Source: Anaeropeptidivorans aminofermentans
GTDB lineage: Bacteria > Bacillota > Clostridia > Lachnospirales > UBA5962
Reading direction: 5' to 3'
Assembly: GCF_940670685.1 (NCBI RefSeq)
Contig: NZ_OW711693.1
Location: 1,240,001-1,304,000, forward strand
DNA length: 64,000 bases
The first letter of the stretch is position 1, and each line of letters starts with the position of its first letter. The position numbers and the translations under genes are program-made. This document shows positions 58,237-64,000 of this stretch, piece by piece. The notes under the pieces were generated by a model. That model made no database searches, had not been told where the DNA came from, and was given only the letters and a program-made list of their open reading frames with translations.

Positions 58237-58303
58237 ATTAAACGCTATGGCAATGGGGGGATATAGTCATTTCCCAATTGTCATAGCGCATGTATTATTT
58301 ATC

Positions 58304-59015
58304 CTATTTTGGAGCTCCAGACTTAACAGTTGGATAATCTGAATATATCTTATGCCCAGTAGATGAAGTATTATTTGCCATAACTTTATAGTAATAAGTT
58401 GTACCCGTTTTTAGCCCTGTATCTGTATAAGATTTAGTTCCGTTAGTGGTAGAATATATTTGGCTGTAAGTACAGTTTTGACTTGTTGCTCTATATAAAA
58501 TATACCCATTAGGTGGGTTAAAGCTATTATAAGACCATGATAAACGTAATGATGTATTGTATTGCTGGAGACAGTTAACGTTGGTGTTTGTAGTAACCGT
58601 ATTGATTTTACAGCTGACTTTGTAGATAGTGACGTTCCTGCTACAGCTTGAATTGAGTAATCGTAAGAAGTACCCAGTGTAGCTGTATCACTATAACTCG
58701 TACTTGTTGTCGTTCCAATCAATTTGGAATCTCTATAAACATTATATTTCAATGCTCCTGCTACACTTCCCCATGTAATGGATACTACTTTTCCTATATT
58801 AACTAAGGATTTAACTTCAGGCATTCTCATATAAGTAGCAGATGCATAGTTTGAATAGTCAGAATAAAATTCATTGCCGCCTCTGTTTGTAACGGTTTTA
58901 ATCTTATAATAATAAGTCGTACCATCTGACTTACTATTATTATCAGTCCATGTCAATGCTGCATACCTTGTATCTATTAAGGAATATCCTCCAGTAGCTC
59001 TTGTAGACCTATATA
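58304..59015 (-). pseudogene. Fibronectin type III-like protein fragment, frameshifted
   Basis: Repeats of GTTYYYKI/GTSYDYSIQAV with YRDSKLIGTTTSTSY and ITWGSVAGALKYNVY are typical Fn3 units of extracellular clostridial proteins. A frameshift near 58560 separates the last unit (NGYILYRATSQNCTYS, TTYYYKVMANN), which ends at 58304-58306. The 5' end stops at about 59015, where the peptide-gene remnant begins. Confidence 0.7.
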
Positions 59016-59028
59016 TTTCTTATTTATC

Positions 59029-59109
59029 TGCATTGGCTGCGGCTCACCTCCAGAGGTTGAATGTGCACCAAACTATGGTGCATGCGGAACAAGAAGTGTA
59101 ACCCGGTAG
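59029..59109 (+). pseudogene. Truncated third precursor peptide gene
   Basis: In frame it reads CIGCGSPPEVECAPNYGACG then TRSVTR and a TAG. This equals the C-terminal part of the peptide at 59366 (GCGSPPEIECAPNYGACG, TRSIHR). The leader half and start are replaced by the neighbouring Fn3 remnant. Confidence 0.8.
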
Positions 59110-59146
59110 CTATGTTATATTATATTATTTGTCAAAGGAGGTTATT

Positions 59147-59332
59147 ATGAGTGAAAGATTCGAGGTAATTGAACTCGATAATAGCATTGAACCTCAGGAT
59201 ATAAACTATTGCCCTAATTTGGTAATTTGTGAATGTAATTTAATTTGTTCGTGTCCTACAGATGGATTTTGTGGGGATGTTGAATGCTCACCAAATTATG
59301 GTGCATGTGGAACAAGAAGCATTTATAGATAA
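59147..59332 (+). CDS. Cys-rich RiPP precursor peptide 1
   Basis: 61 residues with eight Cys (22, 28, 30, 34, 36, 42, 47, 54). The short leader (SERFEVIELDNSIEP) resembles that of peptide 2 (KKGYEVIDINNNAIP). The C-terminus is ECSPNYGACGTRSIYR, matching the other two copies in all but a few positions. ATG 59147 lies 5 nt after AAAGGAGG. It is upstream of an ABC exporter and a YcaO enzyme, so Cys, Ser or Thr residues, or backbone amides, are likely modified. Which residues form the mature product is unknown. Confidence 0.8.
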   Translation: MSERFEVIELDNSIEPQDINYCPNLVICECNLICSCPTDGFCGDVECSPNYGACGTRSIYR

Positions 59333-59365
59333 ATGTTTGTAGATATATATTTGGGAGAGATATAT

Positions 59366-59602
59366 ATGAAAAAAGGATATGAAGTTATAGATATAAATAA
59401 TAATGCCATTCCATTTGGGTCAAATTATACTTGGTGCCCAAATGAATTTATGTGCAACTGTGGAGTTAATGCAGCAGTATGCAGTTGCGGCGATATTGAC
59501 ATTGAATGTGATTGTACGATTGACTGGGGTTGCGGTTCTCCCCCGGAGATTGAATGTGCTCCAAATTATGGTGCTTGCGGAACAAGAAGCATACATAGGT
59601 AA
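59366..59602 (+). CDS. Cys-rich RiPP precursor peptide 2
   Basis: 78 residues with ten Cys (24, 30, 32, 39, 41, 48, 50, 56, 64, 71), many as CxC pairs. Leader MKKGYEVIDINNN, tail GCGSPPEIECAPNYGACG then TRSIHR. ATG 59366 is preceded by GGGAGAG. The tail shared with peptide 1 suggests either a conserved core or a recognition/processing sequence, while the Cys-rich middle varies in length and sequence. It ends 31 bp before a strong hairpin. Confidence 0.82.
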   Translation: MKKGYEVIDINNNAIPFGSNYTWCPNEFMCNCGVNAAVCSCGDIDIECDCTIDWGCGSPPEIECAPNYGACGTRSIHR

Positions 59603-59633
59603 TTATTGTTCAACGTCTGATATTGTTTAGGTG

Positions 59634-59676
59634 GGGCCTGTTAAAGCTACATTCGGAGCCTTGCTTTAACAGGCCC
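59634..59676 (+). terminator. Strong hairpin between precursor and processing genes
   Basis: Perfect 14-bp stem GGGCCTGTTAAAGC (59634-59647)/GCTTTAACAGGCCC (59663-59676). There is no T run, so it is more likely an attenuator or mRNA stabiliser, keeping peptide mRNA more abundant than the downstream enzyme mRNA. Confidence 0.65.
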
Positions 59677-59759
59677 GAATTATATGCAATTAATAATTTT
59701 ATGTACTAACTTAGAATAAATACGAGAATTGTTTATAAGGATTAGGGGGGTCAAATTGA

Positions 59760-60080
59760 AATATAAAGATAGACGCTATCCAAGCAGCTTTTAAAGCACA
59801 AGGAAAAAAGAGCATATATTTTGATTGCTATAAAACATTCCTTAATTCTTTAGATTCAAATAAAAATCAGAATGAGATAGTCGAATATTTGCATGTATTT
59901 TATAGTAAAGAAGTAGTTAGTAAAGTATTGAATGATTATCACGGTGATTCGTTCAAAGACTATTTCGAAATTATATGCACAGAGGAATGTAATAATTGTC
60001 AAAATATGCATTTTTGCAAGAGATTTGTCGAAAAAAAGGTTCTGTATAGTTCAGGAAAAATGATGGCTCTTACAGAATAA
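59760..60080 (+). CDS. Small Cys-motif protein with unresolved start
   Basis: The frame is open from 59760 (after a TGA) to 60080, about 106 codons. It ends with IICTEECNNCQNMHFCKRF, a CxxxCxxCxxxxxC-like cluster that could bind metal. There is no ATG/GTG at a usable place. The good ribosome site AGGGGGG and TTG at 59756 are in another frame that ends after 12 codons. Options: a frameshift just after the start (mutation or programmed), or initiation at TTG 59889 giving 63 residues. Its gene lies between the precursors and the exporter, so a role in peptide maturation or immunity is possible. Confidence 0.55.
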   Translation, partial: NIKIDAIQAAFKAQGKKSIYFDCYKTFLNSLDSNKNQNEIVEYLHVFYSKEVVSKVLNDYHGDSFKDYFEIICTEECNNCQNMHFCKRFVEKKVLYSSGKMMALTE

Positions 60081-60114
60081 ACTATATAATATAATAAAGA
60101 AGTGAATTGGGACT

Positions 60115-61842
60115 ATGAAAAACACTTTTGAAAATAATTTGTACATGCTAAAGTACGTGTGGAAATATTGTAAAAAGTTTGTACTTTTAACGATATTGAT
60201 ATCAGTTCTATCAAGCGTGCAGTCAATATTGGTTCTCTACTTAACTAAATTTTCCATAGAAGTCATAATTAATCAGGATTTGTTTGAATATTTTATGATG
60301 TATCTGGCGCTTAACTTTTTTATTCATATAGGGCTTTCATTAATTAACAATTATTATCAATATAGTTTGTTACCAAAAAATAATTTGCATTTCATGAAGG
60401 TTATGAGGGAAGAACTATTCCATAAATCGAGGCAGGTTGAGATATCAAAATTTGATGACACCGAATTTTATGATAATTATACTCTCGCCATGAATAATTC
60501 CGATACAAGGGCAATTAATGTATTAAATACGTTTATCAGCTTAATTAATAATATTATAAAAATTATTTCAACCATAGCTGTTATTGTTTATGTGGATTGG
60601 ATTATAATTATAGCTGTTTCTATTAATGTAATGCTCAACTTTATTATAAATTTCAGGCTTTCCAGACTGTCATACTATATTAATTTAGAATCAGTTAAGT
60701 CCAACCGAATTATATCCTATATATCACGTGTTTATTATCTTAAATCTTATGCCAAGGAATTGCGTACAAGCAATGTAAATAAATCATTAAAGCATCATTT
60801 TGACAGTGCAGTAGTTCATGCTGAAAAAATCATAAAGAAATATAGTGGCAAGCAAATATCTAACTTGACTCTACAGAATATCTTCCAGATAATTGCGCAA
60901 TTTGCTATTCAGATACATTTGATATTAAGGGCAGTTAGCAATAAGATTACAATTGGTGATTTTGCAATGATATTAAATGCATCTAATCAGCTGAGCGGAT
61001 CAATTTTAAACTTTTTAAATACATTTCCAAAGCTCTACGAAAACAGTTTATATATAGAAAAATTCCGGAATTTTGTTGAATATTCCTCGGGTAATGATAG
61101 ACGAGTGGAGCTATACGAAATAAATTCTATTGATTCTATAGAATTCAGAAATGTTAGATATATATATAACAACGATAAATTAGAACATGTTTTAGATAGT
61201 ATTAACCTTAAAATTTTTAAAGGAGAGAAAATAGCAATACTTGGACTTAATGGCTCCGGTAAATCCACTTTTGTAAAATTACTGCTGGGATTGTATAGCC
61301 CGAGCGAAGGCGAGGTATTTTTAAATGGTCAAAACTATAATTTATATGACAGCAATGTATTTTTAGGGAATATAGGTGTAGTATTCCAGGATTTTGAGTT
61401 TTTTGCGATTCCAATTATTGAAAATATTTTAATGCGCCCAGTAATTGATAAGGAAAATGATGAGAAGCTGGTAAAAAGTGCATTAGTTAAGGTTGGTATG
61501 TATGAAAAAATATGCTCATTGCCTGAGGGAGTATATACAAACATAAGTAAGGAACTAGATTCATCAGGAACAACGTTTTCGGGAGGCGAATTTCAGCGGT
61601 TGGCTATATCGAGAATCCTCACTAAACATTATCAATTTATAGTACTTGATGAACCTACGAGTAATCTGGATATTATTGGTGAACGAAAAATAATGAATTT
61701 GGTTTTTAACGAATATAAAGATGAGGCTGTGATTGTTATATCCCACAAAATACAATATTTGTCCCAATTCGACCATGTTTATGTATTTGACAAAGGAAAT
61801 ATCGAAGAATATGACAGAAAGCTTGAATTAGTTGAAAATTAA
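60115..61842 (+). CDS. ABC transporter, fused permease and ATPase (peptide exporter type)
   Basis: 575 residues. N-terminal six-helix ABC membrane domain (hydrophobic segments near 20-40, 60-80, 135-180 and 250-285). ATPase: Walker A GLNGSGKST near 376-384, signature FSGGEFQRLAISR near 487-499, Walker B FIVLDEPTSNLD near 508-519. No C39 leader-peptidase domain is present at the N-terminus, so leader removal must be done by another protein, perhaps the S41-like peptidase downstream. Likely exports the modified peptide. Confidence 0.88.
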   Translation: MKNTFENNLYMLKYVWKYCKKFVLLTILISVLSSVQSILVLYLTKFSIEVIINQDLFEYFMMYLALNFFIHIGLSLINNYYQYSLLPKNNLHFMKVMREELFHKSRQVEISKFDDTEFYDNYTLAMNNSDTRAINVLNTFISLINNIIKIISTIAVIVYVDWIIIIAVSINVMLNFIINFRLSRLSYYINLESVKSNRIISYISRVYYLKSYAKELRTSNVNKSLKHHFDSAVVHAEKIIKKYSGKQISNLTLQNIFQIIAQFAIQIHLILRAVSNKITIGDFAMILNASNQLSGSILNFLNTFPKLYENSLYIEKFRNFVEYSSGNDRRVELYEINSIDSIEFRNVRYIYNNDKLEHVLDSINLKIFKGEKIAILGLNGSGKSTFVKLLLGLYSPSEGEVFLNGQNYNLYDSNVFLGNIGVVFQDFEFFAIPIIENILMRPVIDKENDEKLVKSALVKVGMYEKICSLPEGVYTNISKELDSSGTTFSGGEFQRLAISRILTKHYQFIVLDEPTSNLDIIGERKIMNLVFNEYKDEAVIVISHKIQYLSQFDHVYVFDKGNIEEYDRKLELVEN

Positions 61843-61884
61843 ATCCAAATAAATTAATCTTAGTTATAAAATCAGGAGATTTTT

Positions 61885-63588
61885 ATGAATAACCAATATA
61901 AAGATAGAGATCCATATTCCACTATTAAATTAGCTAATTTATTTTTTCTTGAAAGAGAAATTTTGATTACGGAACAGTGGCATGATAATGCAGATATTAA
62001 TTTATATTCTGTGAGTATTGGTGTTGGAAATATCAGCACTAATGGAAAAGGAGTTAGCAAATTATACGCCTTAGCCAGTGCTTATGGTGAATTGATGGAA
62101 AGGGTGCAAAATAAGGCGTTCTTTTATATAAACTCGAATATTGAGAATATGTATGGCGAAGAATTAATAAGCGATTATTGCGTGCACAGCTATTTGGAAT
62201 GGTATAAGATAGTTTCCAAGGAATATATAAATATTTTTTCACAATCACTGTTTGAAAAATTTCTGCTTTCAATGCCATCTGAACAGAAAACCAAAGTATT
62301 CACGTCTTTAGATGGAAAAAGCACTGTAGCACTACCCAATAATTTATTGAGCATTATTTATGGTAGTAACGGTATGGTGGCAGGTAATTCCGAGACGGAA
62401 GCTTATGTTCAGGGATTATCAGAAATTTTGGAACGATATGTGGCAAAAATATATATTGAAGAAAAACAAAAACCTATATATATTAATCCTGAAAGCTTGA
62501 ACTTTCTTGAAAACTTCAGTTTTATTGTTGACATTATTAATAAGATTGAGTCTACAGACTATTTCAGTGTAAAGATTTTGGATTTATCTATGGGTACCGA
62601 TATACCAGCTATCGGCATAATATTAATTAATAAGAGAGATGCCTCTTATTTTGTTAAAATTGGGGTGCATCCAATAATGGAAATTGCAATTGAAAGGTGC
62701 TTTACGGAGATGTTCCAAGGTAGAAGTCTAATTAAATATTCTAAATATATGACGGGTGCTTCTCATAATAAAAATATATTTGAATCCCGTTTGAATTACC
62801 ACAATTTTTATGTAGATGGAAGAGCTGCATTTCCGATTGAATTTTTTTGGGGTAAAGAGATTGACTATGATATGAAAAAATATAATAAATTTAAAAGTAA
62901 TAAAGATATGAAAAAATTTTTGGTCGATTTAATATATGCTTTAGGTTATGAAATTTTTGTTATAAACAATACAGTTTCCGATATATATGCATTTCACTTT
63001 TTAGTGCCTGGTATAAGCGAGGTAGCGCCAATGGATGAAAAAACGCTACTTAATTATTTAGAAGATTTAAACCCTATAGAGTTATTAAATACAAAACTTT
63101 TACATTTGGAGAAAGGCGATGTGCAGATAATTGTTGATTATATTGACAATGGAATTGACAAAAACATGCCCCTTGATACGCTGATATATTCACATAATTT
63201 TTTGAGTTCAAGTGAAGCAAAAAAATTCTATGTATTGGATTTATATATTTCTTTGAATATTAAGTTGGAAAGATATGATGTTATAGTAAATACTATTAGA
63301 GATAGCAAACTATTAATTGAGAATAATAAAACGCATTATAACTTCTATTATTGCCTTAAATTATACTGCCAGCTAAAAATCTATGGGTATCAGTATAACT
63401 ATATCAGTGCCGTTTTATCTAATTTTTATAAAAGTGAAACTCTAAACAATTTAAATAAATATATAGACAATCCGCTTTGCTTTTTTAATATTGAAACATG
63501 TCTGGATAATTGTTTCTCATGTAAAAAAATAAGCACTGAAGGTCATTGTCAATATAAACTTAAAAAGGAATTGTATTTAATCGTTTGA
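61885..63588 (+). CDS. YcaO-family enzyme, full-length E. coli YcaO type
   Basis: 567 residues. ATP-site motifs are in order: SAYGELMER (65-73), SNGMVAGNS (161-169), EAYVQGLSEILERYV (172-186) and AIERCFTEMFQGR (268-280), then VPGISEVAP near 375. These align along their whole length with E. coli YcaO (about 586 residues) as I remember it, including the helical C-terminal half. The final 40 residues add a Cys-rich tail (CFFNIETCLDNCFSC ... HC). YcaO enzymes activate peptide backbone amides with ATP, yielding azolines, thioamides or amidines. No E1-like partner gene is in the window. Confidence 0.9.
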   Translation: MNNQYKDRDPYSTIKLANLFFLEREILITEQWHDNADINLYSVSIGVGNISTNGKGVSKLYALASAYGELMERVQNKAFFYINSNIENMYGEELISDYCVHSYLEWYKIVSKEYINIFSQSLFEKFLLSMPSEQKTKVFTSLDGKSTVALPNNLLSIIYGSNGMVAGNSETEAYVQGLSEILERYVAKIYIEEKQKPIYINPESLNFLENFSFIVDIINKIESTDYFSVKILDLSMGTDIPAIGIILINKRDASYFVKIGVHPIMEIAIERCFTEMFQGRSLIKYSKYMTGASHNKNIFESRLNYHNFYVDGRAAFPIEFFWGKEIDYDMKKYNKFKSNKDMKKFLVDLIYALGYEIFVINNTVSDIYAFHFLVPGISEVAPMDEKTLLNYLEDLNPIELLNTKLLHLEKGDVQIIVDYIDNGIDKNMPLDTLIYSHNFLSSSEAKKFYVLDLYISLNIKLERYDVIVNTIRDSKLLIENNKTHYNFYYCLKLYCQLKIYGYQYNYISAVLSNFYKSETLNNLNKYIDNPLCFFNIETCLDNCFSCKKISTEGHCQYKLKKELYLIV

Positions 63589-63604
63589 GATAGAAGGAAT
63601 AATT

Positions 63605-64000
63605 ATGAAAAATATTAAAAGTAAATTAAATCGCAAGAATATTATTTTTGCCATATTTGTTATACTCATTATAAAATTTGTTTTTGGTGAAATTCTATCG
63701 CTATATAAATATTATACAGCCCCGTCATTTATAAAGGAATTCAGTGTAGAGGATGCATTGCATGATTATGATTATATGTGGAAAAGGTTGGAAGAAAATT
63801 ATCCATATTTTCAGGTTGCAGAGAGGGTTCTTCAACTTGATATAAATGAAATAAAATTAAGCTATAGAAACAAAATTGCTGAAAAGAGCAGTATTTCCTT
63901 TGATGAATTTTACGATATTATATTTAATTGTTCAAGAGAATTCAAAGAAGTAGGCCACTTTACAGTGCTGCCTTCTGGAAGCTATAAAATGCTTAAAAAC
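63605..64000 (+). CDS. S41 peptidase-like protein, N-terminal part (runs off window)
   Basis: 132 residues are visible. A membrane anchor (IIFAIFVILIIKFVFGEIL) is followed by VEDALHDYDYMWKRLEENYPYF and a region ending FDEFYDIIFNCSREFKEVGHFTVLPS, the pattern of the N-terminal helical domain of S41 tail-specific peptidases (compare 56085). The catalytic domain lies beyond 64000. AAGGA precedes ATG 63605. It could be the leader peptidase of the locus. Confidence 0.6.
   Translation, partial: MKNIKSKLNRKNIIFAIFVILIIKFVFGEILSLYKYYTAPSFIKEFSVEDALHDYDYMWKRLEENYPYFQVAERVLQLDINEIKLSYRNKIAEKSSISFDEFYDIIFNCSREFKEVGHFTVLPSGSYKMLKN

Overview
The window comes from a low-GC Gram-positive anaerobe, most likely a member of Clostridia (Bacillota). 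The base composition is AT-rich, genes have strong AGGAGG-type ribosome sites, there are many lipoprotein transporters, TTG/GTG starts and Rho-independent terminators, and the mobile genes are typical of Clostridia. No species can be named from the sequence alone. 

Layout. 1-7.5 kb is core genome: the 3' third of a 23S rRNA gene, tRNA-Tyr, a complete branched-chain amino acid ABC operon (livJ-H-M-G-F), then initiator tRNA-fMet. The fMet gene is an integration site. A 45-bp repeat covering its anticodon loop to 3' end recurs at 35291-35335 and bounds a 27.8-kb integrated element (element A). Element A carries an IrrE-type protease fused to an HTH, a P4/D5-type primase-helicase, an excisionase-like protein, a tyrosine integrase, a Phd/Doc toxin-antitoxin pair, an amidoligase/glutamine-amidotransferase/GTPase cargo module, a secreted papain-like protein with about 16 HxxxCxxC repeats, an IS66 copy, and a McrBC-like restriction pair next to its right end. 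Element B begins directly after the repeat: a degenerate D5-like protein, a replication initiator, an excisionase, a second integrase, and a near-identical second copy of the amidoligase/amidotransferase/GTPase module. Element B ends abruptly in a truncated IS256-type transposase, and no third attachment repeat is visible. 

47-56 kb looks like ordinary chromosome: a glycine betaine/proline-type ABC transporter (OpuA/ProVWX-like) with a QueG-like iron-sulfur protein, a methionine-type ABC transporter (metNIQ), and a uroporphyrinogen-decarboxylase-family methyltransferase. 56-64 kb is accessory: an S41 peptidase lipoprotein, a stretch of decayed gene fragments, then a RiPP-like locus. That locus has two intact Cys-rich precursor peptides plus a truncated third, all ending in a nearly constant C-terminal motif, a small Cys-motif protein with a broken or unusual start, an ABC exporter, a full-length E. 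coli-like YcaO enzyme, and the start of an S41-like peptidase that runs off the window. 

How the genes work together. The two best candidates for undescribed biology are the YcaO/precursor locus at 59-64 kb and the amidoligase + class II amidotransferase + GTPase + zinc-ribbon module. The module is present twice, each time just downstream of an integrase. In it the amidotransferase would release ammonia from glutamine for the amidoligase to attach to a carboxylate; the substrate is unknown. All calls were made by reading the sequence and the translations, with no database search.
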